A stretch of DNA of 64,000 nucleotides, taken from assembly GCA_008508345.1 (NCBI GenBank), contig QNGE01002703.1, positions 36,322-100,321 on the forward strand, given 5' to 3'. Made by a program: the position numbers and the translations under genes. This stretch comes from Paragonimus westermani. Taxonomy: Eukaryota > Platyhelminthes > Trematoda > Plagiorchiida > Troglotrematidae. This document shows positions 1 to 13,800 of the stretch, piece after piece; within the stretch, counting starts at the first letter, position 1; every line of letters starts with the position of its first letter. A model generated the notes under the pieces. That model had not been told where the DNA came from and made no database searches. It saw only the letters and a program-made list of their open reading frames with translations.

Positions 1-40
1 AGTTAGGTCCCTTCCCGTCCCTTTCTTTTTTCCTTCTCTC

Positions 41-62
41 ATATATATATATATATATATAT
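41..62. repeat. (AT)n microsatellite
   Basis: Eleven AT dinucleotides follow a pyrimidine-rich tract (1-40) at the broken 3' end of the gypsy RT fragment. Confidence 0.9.
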
Positions 63-1234
63 AGGGTTTGATTTTTCTTCATGGTTGTGTGGCAGTTAAG
101 CATTAGTGTGAACCACTGGTGTATTGCTGTTTATGATGATGATGACTACAAATCTTAGGTGATTTGCCATCTTCTTTCATAACCACAACGATTGGTGTGG
201 CCCATGCTGATGAGTTAACCTGCAAGATTATGCCGTCTTCCTTCAATCTATTGAAAGCAGTATGCGCATGCTCTCTCATTTCGTAAGGTATCATTAGGCG
301 CTTCAGGAAAACCGGGTCCCGTTGCACCTCCAGTTTTACTGGCTCTATTTTCATTCCTCCTTAAAGTCGTGAACACCGAACAATCAGGTTGCGTAACTGG
401 GCTTGGCACTCTCCACTCGGACAATTTTTGTAATTAGCATTTAGTGAAAGAGCACAGCTGAGCTATTTTAAAGCGTTTAATCCCAGGATGGATGGACTTC
501 CTTCTGACACCAAGAAACGCAGTGGAATCAGCTCATTATCATCACCAACAATCATTACATCAGTCTAATCTAGCAGGGCTAATTGATGACCAGTGACTCC
601 ACCGAGGCCACGTGATCTAGAAGCGGTTTTGAAATAATGGATTCGCCACTTCCTGTGTCCACAATGAATTCATACTTACATCCCGATTTGAAACTGAGGC
701 ATTTGTGAATAAACTGCTCGGCCCTGGATTTCATTTGCAATGAATAAACAGATATGGTCGGCTCTATAGTATTTGTCTCTCTGAATTGACTCAGGTGACA
801 TTTCTGATTTCATACCTTCTTAATATGACCAGATTTACCGCATAAGTGGCATATAGCGTTACGACGTCGGGAAGATGATCGTAAGTGTAACTCACCACAC
901 GAGAAACACTTGTTAACTTCCTTCTGATCGGGATTGATGATGGGTGTATTATAAGGCCTGCTCACTAGTTAACTTCAGGTGGTAGTATGCGCTTTGGTCT
1001 TCTGAAATAATGTCACGTTCGAATCAGCTGTAGCGGCATTGACGTCATCCTTCTGCTCGCAGATGTCTGGGGCCTCTTGAAAAGTCACATCTTGTTTGAC
1101 CAGCAATCTTCGCTGAAGATCAGTGTCATTGACGCCAGCAGTTTCTTTAGTTCGTCGAATGGCAACGAAGCTGGCGCATTCGGGTAAGCCAGATTCTTCA
1201 GTAGCGAACACAATTCACGACCACCAGCGGTAAC

Positions 1235-2490
1235 GAAGAAAGCTGATTGGTTTTCCTCCTTCACATCACGTCGAATACTGCGTCATAGTTCAAACCTTTC
1301 ACCCATTCCTCGATTTCACTCCCACCGACATGAAGATTTAATTTCTCAATTGCAGGTAGTTCCATTCCGCGGCGTCAATTCGTGATACTCGGAAATAGGA
1401 ACTTCGGATAGCCATAGAAATCGTACTTGAATTGTAACCTCCCACGCAAGTAATAGGGAGAACACCTGGTACTGGTAGCACTAAGCAGTTGTTATTCATT
1501 AGTTGAGAAGCCGAATTTATGGATGTACAACAGTGTTAAGGAAATCATCGTCTGTCACTGGCTGATTAGCACATGTAAAGTCACAAACTGTATGTTAATT
1601 GGTGCAATGCGAGACAAACGAATTGGCGAATAACGGAAGGCACAACACTGAGACCGTTGGTCCAATCCTGATGTTGTATCTTTAACGCGATATTTGGATT
1701 GGCCGTTTGTCAGATCTTCTGTTGTGTCGGGATTTGGATAAGTGATGATTCGAGTAGATTTTCACCACACGTGCTTGCACGCACAATTTTTTTGTTCTGC
1801 TCAGTCTTAAACACCTTTTCCTTTAGTGAATCTTCTGTGGGTGTTTCAGGCCGGTGCAGTTNGAAGAAAGCTGATTGGTTTTCCTCCTTCACATCACGTC
1901 GAATACTGCGTCATAGTTCAAACCTTTCACCCATTCCTCGATTTCACTCCCACCGACATGAAGATTTAATTTCTCAATTGCAGGTAGTTCCATTCCGCGG
2001 CGTCAATTCGTGATACTCGGAAATAGGAACTTCGGATAGCCATAGAAATCGTACTTGAATTGTAACCTCCCACGCAAGTAATAGGGAGAACACCTGGTAC
2101 TGGTAGCACTAAGCAGTTGTTATTCATTAGTTGAGAAGCCGAATTTATGGATGTACAACAGTGTTAAGGAAATCATCGTCTGTCACTGGCTGATTAGCAC
2201 ATGTAAAGTCACAAACTGTATGTTAATTGGTGCAATGCGAGACAAACGAATTGGCGAATAACGGAAGGCACAACACTGAGACCGTTGGTCCAATCCTGAT
2301 GTTGTATCTTTAACGCGATATTTGGATTGGCCGTTTGTCAGATCTTCTGTTGTGTCGGGATTTGGATAAGTGATGATTCGAGTAGATTTTCACCACACGT
2401 GCTTGCACGCACAATTTTTTTGTTCTGCTCAGTCTTAAACACCTTTTCCTTTAGTGAATCTTCTGTGGGTGTTTCAGGCCGGTGCAGTTG
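1235..2490. repeat. 628-bp direct tandem duplication with a lone N at the junction
   Basis: The sequence from 1235 to about 1860 recurs from 1863 to about 2488 at a constant offset of 628, with no difference seen on reading. Position 1862, the join of the copies, is an N. The duplicated unit is the 5' part of the gypsy gag. A lone N exactly at the join suggests two overlapping contig ends placed side by side. Confidence 0.9.
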
Positions 2491-2530
2491 TTGGAGGCTT
2501 GACCTTCGATGACGTCTTGTCGAACCCATG

Positions 2531-3927
2531 GTCGTTTTGAATTACTAAGTGAGCCTGACTGGTTGCCGTCGCATTTCAACGGCGGGAGTGAAGTTTACCA
2601 TCCCGTGTCGTCCACGCGTATTTCTGCGAAAATACGGGTGTACTCTGCGTCAATGTAAGCTGTTTCTGTCTTTGCGAACTTTGACCTTCTCGAACGGAAG
2701 ATGTTCCCTGAGTATCCGTTTTACAGTGCCTGTAGACACCATTGCCCATGTGTGATGTACCCGCGGCGGAGGCAACGAGGTGGCTAAATTAATTTTCAGA
2801 AGCAAAAAGCTGAACGTCTCTGCGCCCAACGCGATCTTCCGGTAGTGTCTTCATTGACTGTTTCTCGTAAGCCACCTCATCGCTCAACTCATTGAGCCAC
2901 ACTTGCGGCGGTTGGGCAATTACTTAGCCCGAAGTTTTCAAGAGATTCCCGTCTGCTCATTGTTCTTTGTTTGGGGACCCCGGAATGGTTATCACTCACG
3001 GTTAGCATCGCTGTCAAGTATGACGCACGTTGCCAATCGTTGACGTGTGCATCCGTATTTGATTGTAAATTGGATGTCTGCGCTCTTTTGCTCATTCTCC
3101 TTCAGTTTTGTTGATGTACTGTGTGATGAATGTTTTGCCGATTCTTTTCGTAGTTCAATCTGGATTCTGTTTTTCATCCTTACCTTCGCTAGAATGCACT
3201 AGCATGCACTCCTGTACTGAAATGCTTCTTGTATTGTATTTTACATATTTTCTCAGTTTAGATCTTGTCATTGCAGTCTCTCTGTTTGTTTATTCTTCGA
3301 GAGATAAGGATTTCCTTTTCGAGCTAGCCTGAGTTGGCTTGCAAGCATTGGCCGGTTGAACACACAGGTCTCACTCACACACCTACTGGTCTTATTCCTT
3401 CGGGTTCACACTAGGTGTGTGGTGTGTGGATGGGACCGCAATTGATGCAGTGCAAGCCACTTGCGGTGATGGTTAAGCGCAAGCGTCCTTTGGCTTCAAG
3501 CGCTGACAATCTAATCCGTTTCGGATGCCACCAACCAAGTTGGATGCTCCTCTCCGTTTTTCTTCATTCCCTTCATGTTGTATGGCAACATGTTTGCTGC
3601 CATAGTTGCCTTGACGTTAACTGTATATTGTTGTTCGCTGCCACTCTCCCGATGCTTGTTCCCAGTGGCAGCGTATACTTTTACTAACCAACTTGTCTTT
3701 CATTCTGGATTTCTTTAAGAAGAGGCAGTGGCCTTGTACTGATCGATGTGCATTTACGGTGTCGTTATAGTGGAATACATATTCGTCACAGTGGGTGGGC
3801 TGGCCTGTGCCCATGTAGGTAGCAAATTTGAGTTAATGTCGCCTCGCTTAGATAATTGTGTACGAATGCTGTGATTTTGTGGTGATCAGTCGTTTTTAGC
3901 AAGTACTACGTCCGGTTTGTCCAACGC

Positions 3928-3967
<40 letters not shown>

Positions 3968-4524
3968 TTATGTATTCCCGTATTCCCGATGAAACTAACA
4001 AATCAGGAAATACTGCGTAGCATCATTCTTGATGTCTCTCTAGTTGGCAGTTAGCATTCAGCAGTGAAACCTGTTTCGGTACATTCATGATATAAGGCGT
4101 TTGTTCTTAAGTACTTCCATAACACGAGCGGCTGTCTATTAGGTCCATGGATGTTGTGTTTAGGCGACATCACTGAGATGAAAACTCTTGCACCTCATGT
4201 TTCAAGTTGTTCGGATTTCTGCGGACCACCTATACAAGGCCTTTTTGCTGAATGTGCGTGCGTTTTATACAAAAATCTTTTCTAGGGGCGCTGTTGGGAG
4301 ACTTGATTTGCATTATTTATTGGCTAGTATATCGTGTAAGTTGCACTTATAGCGACGTGATGTTCTTACAGACTTCTGGTCTAATAAATCGCCAAATCAA
4401 AGGGTGATATTCTCGGTGTGTTTGTACATATGGTACGGAAGCGCTTGCACAGATCAAATAAATACATTTAGTTTTCCGCCGTAGTACACAGTTTAGATTC
4501 TCTTCTTTTTCCAAAATGCTCTAG
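2531..4524. other. Unassigned DNA upstream of the first FXR-like exon seen
   Basis: Only short open frames occur and none resembles the first Tudor repeat of FXR proteins. A TA dinucleotide run lies at 3929-3966. The stretch is probably intron of the FXR-like gene, since the exon at 4525 needs a 5' partner. Confidence 0.5.
3929..3966. repeat. (TA)n microsatellite
   Basis: Nineteen uninterrupted TA dinucleotides. Confidence 0.9.
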
Positions 4525-4831
4525 GTCCACACCCGTCAAGGTTTCCCTATCAGAACTTCAGTTGGCCCCAAGTGCGTTTGAACCCTGCAAAGAAGATGTG
4601 TTTAGCCATACAGAAGTAGGGGGTGCTAACGCTACAGCCACAGTCAACTCAGAAGCAACTCATCATTTCCAGCCAAGGGAGTTTGCGGACATCTGGCTGA
4701 ATACGGAAGCAACTGCGCGCGAAATAACAGCGACCTCAGAAAATACGGATACGGCTACTCATGTAGCCTTTCACGGGGCTTGGTGGCCGGGCCGTGTGTT
4801 GACTGTCCAAGGTGGTTTCGCCCATGTTGAG
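4525..4831 (+). CDS. FXR-like gene, exon with second Tudor/Agenet repeat
   Basis: The exon follows an acceptor ending ctctag and stops before a gtgcgt donor. The residues AWWPGRVLTVQGGFAHVE at its end match the family pattern CCWWLAKV..GEFYVIEY. A divergent Ser/Thr/Ala-rich stretch of about 60 residues precedes this core. No ATG opens the frame: it stays open upstream across the acceptor, so this is an internal exon. Confidence 0.85.
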
Positions 4832-7800
4832 GTGCGTTCAACTATGATTTTACCTTGCTGGTCCGTTGTTTTTTTGATGAGTTTGTTAAGTAGTGTTCAC
4901 ATCCGCCCATTCTTCAAGTTCCATTCTGATCACTTTTGGTTGATAGCTAGTCCTTCATCGCTCTTTAAATAGTTAGCTAGGTTTTACAAGTACACATCAC
5001 GTCTGAAAATCATGCAGTGCATCTGATATAGAAAAATCTCTCAGTGAACAGTGTTTCATCGTTAGTTTGTTCACATCGGAATATAGTCCGTGTTCTTCGC
5101 TTTTGTGGTTGGATGGACAATTGCAAACGACAAACCTTGAACAAAGATACAGCCTCTCCAATGAGAAAATTTTGTTCAGGATTTATGCCAACAAGTGCAC
5201 TGCCATGTGATGTTTGAAATCAAGATGCTGTGAGTTATCCAGGTCTATTTAGGAGCTGTTGCGTTGATCTGGACTCGCAACCGTGACTTTGATTGGTAGG
5301 TAGGTGGGTGTCGTGACCACTGGGTAAAGTTTTTCTTTGTTGGTGCTCTGAAGGATTGAGTTACGCGTCGCTGTTGGTTATTTTATGTCCGCCTAGGTTG
5401 TATTCCTCATTCGGGTGCATTGTAACCTAGTGGTATCTGTATGTTGGCAGCCACACTCCTTGAGTAGGGTTAGCGTGTCAGTTTGAAATTTCATTTCGAT
5501 AGAACCCACATAATTATCGTTTAGTCAGTCACAGGTAGCTAGAGCAAGAGAGAACGAAGCAACAATTAATTGTTCTATAATCACGCACTCGGACAAACGG
5601 GGGGTTTGCGAACGTCCTCAACTTGTGGTGGTCGCTGTTTTTACTACAGTCTAGAAGCCGGGATTGTTTCAAGTGAAGACTTATACTTACACCATCTATC
5701 CGACTGTTGCTTCCAGTCAAACCAGTCGTTCCATGCTGTGGGTCATGGATTGGTATGTGCAGGGTGTATTTGAGTCTGCGAGGTTTGTTCAACGGGATTT
5801 ACTTCCGGTGGTTGACAGTGTTCTCTCGACCCGAAGATACCGAGGAATATCGTCTTAACATTGTGTAACAACGACATCGTGGTTATGACCGAACCCTGCT
5901 CAGTTGCAACATATTCTCATCTTTCCACTGATGAACAGATCATGCCGGCGCCACAGGTAACTCAGATTGACAGCACTCTCCCTGCTTTAGCTGAGTGAGT
6001 TGCAATCAGCCTTTGCCAGTGTTGGCACAAATCTAATTCTGTGACCTTGGTTAGCCCCAACAGATAACCACTAATCGTGGCAATAGGTGCAGGATCCTGC
6101 CATTCTTGTAGCAACGCCGTGCACCTATGTGCGTGAAGGTCATGCCAAACCGACGAACCGAAATCTCTCTCTAGGATACTTTGAGCTGCCTGTGGGGCGT
6201 CACAAAATAAAACAGCATCTGTTCCCTGGGGTCATTAGACTTCAAATTATTCCAAATGACATTTGAATTGCCTCTTCTTAACAGAGTCTACTGATGTCGG
6301 CCAGTTTATCAGGTGCAAAGTTTACGTTTTGTTTTCACACCACGAGGCGCTCACTGTTATATGAAATACAAACATACATATGTGTTGGGTACTATCAGGC
6401 TGTCCAGATATGCGCAGGAGCAATCGGTGTGACAAGGAATCGAATTCTCAATTTTGCGATTAGTGGGCGGATGTCCTTACCACTGAGCGAACGCGTACGA
6501 CATGACTGATTACGAATGCCTTTCTATCAAACAAATTCGATGTGGGCTTCGATATCGGTTTTATGTTCTGCGTGTTGTTGATCACATTTTATTCGCAGAG
6601 CGCAACATCGTACCTCAAAAAAACTTTTGAAGAGACGTTTACATATTCAGTCTGCACCTTTTATGCCTTATTCATGGCATTCAGCCGGTTGTTCTAAATG
6701 TTGTTTTTCATCTCACTGTTAGGTTGCTGCTCCTTTGGTGGAAAACGGATTGGATGACGTTTCGGCACATATTGTGCCGCACCTGGTTCGAATGAGCTCT
6801 ACGCTTCTTCCGTTTCGCTCAACTCTAGTCAGGTTGGAAGAAATACGTGCGCCTTGGACGGGGCGACCAAACGATCATCGTCCACCAACACTTCCCGGAG
6901 ATCATTTAACCCAAGTGGTGACAAAGGAAAATTTTCCCGAACCATTTCCGCTCACGGCGCCGGGGATTTTGCATCGTCACACCATCTGTATCCCGGCGTA
7001 CTTGGCGCGATTGTAGGTTGAATTGTTAGCACCAATTATCTTTGATATTATCACTGAAATGAGAGTTAGTCGTTAAGATTTCTATATAATGTGGTTTCGT
7101 CCGAATTCTTCCACCAGTTGATAGGTTACTGCGGATAAGACGATTTTAATGTGAACTTTATAGCTCAGTAGCCAGGTACTGCGATATCCAAATGTGTTTC
7201 GAAATGAGTAAATAATTTACACTCTCTTTTGCGTTTTAGAGCTACCTCTGCTGATTCTCATTCCGCGCTAATTAAATTTTGTGATGCGCCGTGTCTGATT
7301 CAGTGCGATCCTGAGCCGTTTCTATCGAGTGTATTAGCGAAACGTATACTGTCTGATTCGGATTCAGCAGCGATATCAGGAAGACAAACACCGTGTGCTG
7401 AACTGGAGGTCAGCATCCCGGCCATGACTGTGTCAGCTGATTCACAGCCGACTGCATCGCCATCGTGGCCTTCGGCTGGTGCGATCGCCCAATCGACACT
7501 TCTGAATACACCGAATGTTGCCGGAACTTTGAGTTCCGCGGCCGTCACAGATCCTGCACTACTGTTAGAAGGCCTCCCCGGAGCAAACGGACCCTTGGTG
7601 TTGCTGCATATTTGGTCTGGATCCCCGGAAGCCATTCGTCGTGCTGCTCTACTTGAGTTAGCTCATGTGCGAATTCTTGTCTTCCGGTATCATGTGGTGA
7701 GTGATACATCGTGTGTGCAAATCGGCTTGTATGCACCTGTTATTTGTGGTCACTTCGATGCTATTTCATTTACCTTTTTTGTCTCACTTGAATGACCAGT

Positions 7801-10800
7801 CACTTTTGATTTTGATAGATGCGCAAACTATCGAACGGTGAACCCGGTGAACTGGACTTAGCTGATTCCACCGATGCTCCCACAGAAAATGGAGATGCTC
7901 CGGTGATGCACTGTAAACCAATCAGCATTCCTGTGCAAGCAAGTTCAGATGATTCAACCTCTGGAGACCGAGCTGGTGGCATGATGATTGGTTACTCCGC
8001 CCAATTTCGTATTCAACCGCAACTCGTTGGATTGGCTATCGGCTTTCGAGGCGCGACCATACAAGAGGCTCGTGCGTTACCGGGCGTTCGGGCAGTTGAT
8101 TTGCTTCATGATGGCATCGTGCACGTTGAAGCCGAGGTTCGTTTCATCATTGGTTTGATTTTTCTGCGCGCGGTTATATTGACCTAACATTAGCAAATGG
8201 TTAATACTGGCGTTACTCAGAGATTTGTATCCGGTTTGGTCTTGTTCGAAAAAGTGTTGCAGTCACATTTATGGTTATCACTCATAGCTTACATTATGCA
8301 GGTTTACAGATGCTCCGGTGGTTTACAATGCATTGCTTGTTTGCATTCGTTATTAGTTTACAGTTTTCCTGCGTGACGTAAGCCCCAGCTACATGGGTAG
8401 TATCATCTTATCAACCTGTAATATTGTTAGTGTCTGTAAGAATAGTGAAGACACGGGACGCTTTCGAAAGTGCTCGTTGTTTGCGGCGTCACTGTCGTCT
8501 GTTTGCCAACTGAATAGAGGGTTTACAATACCTGTGTGCATTCAACCTTATTGCACGGATTAGGTTAACGTGCACTCCGTGTTCGATCACCGTTGTGCCT
8601 ATCATCTTACTTGTGTCAAGCGGTTGATTGTGTGAACAGCTGTATTGTCCAGCAGCGTGTATTTTGGGGAATCCCCAAGTTCGCGATTAGTGCTGAAAGT
8701 AATAAAAATGCAGCAGCCAAGTAACATGTATCCGTGAAATTATTTCCCTCTTCTCATCGATTTGTTCACTCATTCTTCCATGCATTTCATTTCTTGGACC
8801 ACTCTAAAAGCCGACAGCATCATTAGTCAATATCCACGAGTGCGGCTAAAAGCTGAAAATGCTTGTGAAAGAACTTGCTTTAGCTTCTAATTCACTTTTT
8901 TCCTGGTCGTCTGCGTCCGTGATGCATCACTCCTTTTAAGGAAGCCGGTAGTTCGCTGCGAATCCGACTTCCATTGTGGTATCTATTACTGTGACAGCGT
9001 GAATCTGCTGTTGTGGAATTCAGTTCGAAGTGACTTCGCTTTACGAGTCACAAAGTTACCGTTTCGATCTTCCCTCACCTCAACTACTCATCTGCAACCT
9101 TATGGTATTCATCTAAGCCGAAGGTCTGACGGTTGTCTGAATTCGCTGAAAACTTTCCATTCGTATATCAGCTGTGCTAGGGATATTTGCATTCTCACGA
9201 CTCGTAAAAGTGTAGTCTCATATTGTAAACAAAATGGCTGATATCTAAACATACATAACGTTGCCGACAAACACAATTACTATTTGTTTACAGGTTCTCA
9301 ACTTCTGTTAAAATGTCAACGCCATTATAGGCATGGAATGGCTCACATTTTTACAATCAGTGAACGGTACCTTCAAACAAACCGCGTATAATGCATTCCG
9401 TTGATTATTTTAGCCAGGTCCAACTGTCTGTAAAACCTGTTGTGTGTTTATTTAAGAGGTCGCCTGAGTACCACTAGAACATAACACCTCCCAGGCGAAT
9501 GCAAACTGATAACGACCGCACAGCAGTTCAGCGATGCTTCTAATAAGGAGCACAGATATTAGTACATATATACTATTACATATATGTATTCACAGGTATG
9601 TAATTATTCGGTATGAAATGTCACGTTCAAAATGATGGGTTCCAAGTGGCCAAACATAAGTAACGGTGTCCAAACTCAAGAATGGCCGCCAAAACGACCT
9701 TCAATTGGACATAATTAAGTTATCAGTCCCATTATTTGCAGAAGGGGAGTAGGCGGCGTGTGAAAAGAAAATCCAGACGAACGTTACACTTAGTCGTTTC
9801 GTTCATTGTTAACTCTTTTATACGTCTCTTACGCTCATTATCCAGTGCCACATTAGATCGATACTTACCACTTTTGATGTACTTGGTATCTAAAGAACTT
9901 CGATAATTTCTTGTCCTGTTTTATCTTCTGGAAACGTACCGTGTGACTGACTATCCTAGTTTCCCGTGATCTTTTGGCAGCAAGAAGCGTTCCCAAAAAT
10001 TATGGGATATCTTCCGTTAAAGACAAAAACGATTCGTGATACGTGGTAAATGAATATCGCTGATATTTCTTACACGAATCCAATCTGCCTAGCTCCAGGG
10101 CTGTCATCGAGCAAGGAGTATTCCTGACTGCTGGTGTGGTGCACTAAGACTGGTTAGTCTCCACATTCTACTGTTTGGCGATTTAAACGACAAGCAGAAT
10201 CTAGTTGTCTGTCGTTACAACTGTTCGAAATGGAGACTGTTCCTTGCCTCACCTGAATCAAATCGGACTTACAAAGTGAGCGTAGACGTAAAATAGAAAG
10301 TTTATGGATTATAACTAAGCAGGAGCTGATGGATTTCCTAAAAATTAGTTCTCAACCACCCACTGAAACCTTGTTTGATCCAGTCCATTGCAATCACAGC
10401 TGTGCATTATTAACATTGGGTAACTCACACGTACACCTTCTTGTCGTATTCTAACGAGGAGATAATTTTGATGATTAGCAGATAACTATATTGTCTCCCT
10501 GCGCCTAGTTACGATTTCGAAGCAGTGGCGCTTCCGTGCAAACATGCTGACCAAGCATTTGATTCTTGACGTTGCACATAACCCACTCTGTCGAGGCTAG
10601 CAACATCTGGCACCTGTTATGATGCTACTACATTTTCACGATTCTGTGTCAATATGCGTGTATCACTGGGCTGATGTGTTTATTATTTAGCTCCGGCCAA
10701 TTAGGTTTGCCTACTTTACTCCTAAGGACTATACTGACTCGGTTTTTGGCCTTTCTAAGCATAGATATGGAGGTCGATTGTGAGATGTGATTGTGTAGTT

Positions 10801-13800
10801 TATTACTGATTGCCATGACACGCTTTGGTAGTGGAACACGGTTCCGTGACCACGCAACAGAATTCTGTTGTTACATTCGTGCTGTTTGAGTTGTACTACT
10901 TGATTGAGTAACTGAGAAACTCGGCATTACTTAATTTCATGTCCTAGACAGTTTTTGTGCATGAGGGTAACCAGAATCAGACGCCGTTATCTTGATCATC
11001 GCATCCTTGGGCTAGATCCCCTCCTTATTGCCAACTGAATCAATTTATTGCGTCACATACATTCAAACCAATGCTATTTCGTGGCATAAACGAATTAAGG
11101 CACCTGAGGTTATCATTATTCTGGCGATTCGGTCCACCCGTTTTCAGACTACTTGTTTCAGTTTGCCCAAACCAGAACCTTGGTGGGTGATGAGAACGTC
11201 ATTCCTCGTGGTTATCCTCGGAGGTCACATCAACACGCGTTTTATTTCAAAAAAGCACATTTACTGTTGTAACCCTGTCACTAATTCGGACTTACTTCGT
11301 AACAATGCTGTATGCCAATAGTTCTTGGGGTCTGTTGGAATTGAGTCCGAGTCTCAGTTGACACTTGATTAATTGCCGTAAATTCCTAACAAGAATCATA
11401 AACCTTATTGGGGAGAAGGAATAGTAACTCGCTGTTGCAAATAAGTACATCTCACTGATTGCCACATTGGACTTTGTGTTTCAGTGCAATGCGTCATATT
11501 GAGATTGGCGCATCCAACCGAACCAAGGACGATAGTGAATATACAGAACTCACCGTGTCAATTAATACTAGAGACAACACGCCAACAATGCCAAACTTGT
11601 TGAACGATAAAAACAATATTTGAGATGCGCTTTCAAAAGACTACATTGTCTCTGATTGTTTTAATTGTTTCAGGCAATCTTTTTAAACGTTTGGTCGTTC
11701 CATCTTCGTGGGTGACATTATTTTGTCCAGCTACCGCTGCCAACATGACATTTATGTGGACAACACATCTGCGGTACGCTCGCACACCTCTGTCATGTGT
11801 TATCCTTGATCGTATGGTTTATCGATTTCGACAGTTTACGATTCATGCGTGCTTTTGATCTAATTCCATGGTTCGTGCGCCTGGATCATACTCGGAGATA
11901 CAGTTAGGCTTTCAGTGTTCGATCCCACTGCCTTCACCGGCTAACGTGTCAAACAGTCTAAATGTCAGCGAACCACTATGGTCTATCAGCATTTTCTGAA
12001 GCGCCGTGCTTTCACAATGGACATCTGGGATAATAAGGATGTGCTGCCCACCTTGGTCAGGCCACACATTCTTGTATGTCATTAGAGCTTGATGCATTCT
12101 TCAGTGCGGCCGCGGACATTTGGAGGAAATCAGTGTTGCTAGTCAAGTTTTGTTGCCAGAATCGTCTGGTGTTAGAGCGGTTGGTAACTCAAGCACTCAG
12201 CTGCACGTTAACCGTCTTATTCGCACTCTTAACTTGGTTTCTTATCTTTAAGGTGTCGACATCTTGATGTTGGTTGCTTGAGTTTGAGCATGCGGTTTTC
12301 GTGAGTTAAGCACAATCCTCACCAGTCTCCCAAGCTGCGATTTTCCCGGTGTTATATGGCAGTTAAGAATCAGTTTTAGTGTTTTTATTGATGTTAGACA
12401 AGTAGAAATCTGGAACTCAGTGGAAGTGTGTACGGGAGAGCCAATACTATTACTGAAATCCCCAAAACGAGCTGCTAGGATGGTCACAGACTCCAGTATG
12501 GTAGGCAGTGCTTCGAAGGGTAGTCAGGGCTTCTAATTCACGGTCACGTTCTTATCTGTATGCCCTACAATTCCCTTCAATCGTCAGCAGTTTCTCAGTG
12601 GTTACTTCGTCGTCCGTCACACGATTATAGATTCGGTTCTCTCTTGTCTCGACTGTTCCTGCCCAGGAGCGATTGTCACTATCCGTATCACATCTCAACA
12701 ACCGCCATATAGCGTTACGGGTAGGAACGTCAACTTTTTAACCTTCAGCAATCACACTGGACGAAACCTGGTGAAACGGAACGACGTATTTAATACTGGA
12801 TGCTGTTAGTATGCAAGCGCGGCATCTCTTTTTCCTGGTCAACACTATTGTATCTTGTAGCCGCTGTTAGTTGCTGCCATTCGCACCAGCTTTTCTGGAT
12901 TAACAAATTTGAGTCAAGTAGATTATACAAGTGCCGTAAACGCTTTGGCACTGGCTGGATAGTCAAAGTTTATGGTATGGTTCGTTTTACTGACGCTCAC
13001 ACAATCACATACGTTTCTTTCAGACAGTCGAAGCTTGTCAGAGTGTTCGCAACTTGTTAGACTTCACCGAAGCAGAAATCCCGGTCTCACCGAGGCTAGC
13101 CAGCCGCCTTATTGGATCGAAAGGCATGAACATTCGGAAGCTTGCCGCTTCAGCCGGAGTCCGTCGCGCCCTTCTATTAGACCCACTTGCACGAAAGCGG
13201 CGGCAAGAACAACAACAATTGAATCAGCGACAAACGTCAATAACTTTGTCCGACCGAGAACATTCTGAGACTACCAATGATACCGGCAAAAGTTCACAAA
13301 GTGCAAATGATGACAAGGCCGTCGATTCGGAGCACGATACGGATTCCTCGGATGTGAGTAATGATGGATCTTCCGTTGCCAAAAACGAGAAGCTTCCACC
13401 ACCTGCTTTTTATCTTCTCGGCACTCGCTCTGCGGTGGCCAAAATGCGTCTTTTGTTGGAATTTCAAGCTGATAACTGGAATGAACTGGATGAATTAGAG
13501 GTACGTGCAGTTCGCTTGAACACGACGATCATAATAGTTCCATCCTCATTATCCGATGGTATAGCTTGGGTTCACTTTCGGTCGACCCACGCCTCGTCCC
13601 ATTTGTCATAACGAGTATTTGATGATGCTTGATTGGAAACTTGCGATAGCTCAATATTTGCAGCTTTGACCGCCAGTCACGGGGTTGTGTGTTTGACGTC
13701 GATTACGACACCCGTCCTCACTAACCATTAGGTTAACGATGTCCAGCTGACTTTTGATCATAGCATCAAACAGCTTTGGTTATGGAGTTTGGATTTTTTC

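Larger units (their letters stand above)
1..2530 (-). mobile_element. Ty3/gypsy retrotransposon remnant (gag, CCHC knuckles, protease, RT start)
   Basis: Read on the minus strand from 2529 downwards, the region gives a possible gag start (MGSTRRHRRS..), a gag body with EIEEWVKGLNYDAVFDVM, two zinc knuckles at about 912-816 (KCFSCG..H and CHLCGKSGHIKK), a retropepsin site FIVDTGSGES at about 662-645, and the start of reverse transcriptase at 354-103 with SSAWATPIVVVMKEDGKSP. The order gag-protease-RT is that of gypsy elements. Stops and frameshifts break it throughout, so it is inactive. The RT is cut off near position 100, before a CT/AT-rich tract. Part of gag is present twice because of the tandem duplication at 1235-2490. 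Confidence 0.8.

Noticed and set aside
103..160. Histidine-rich end (SHHHHKQQYTS) of the gypsy RT frame as a metal-binding feature
   Set aside because: It is out-of-family sequence produced by a gat/atg simple repeat read after the RT is disrupted.
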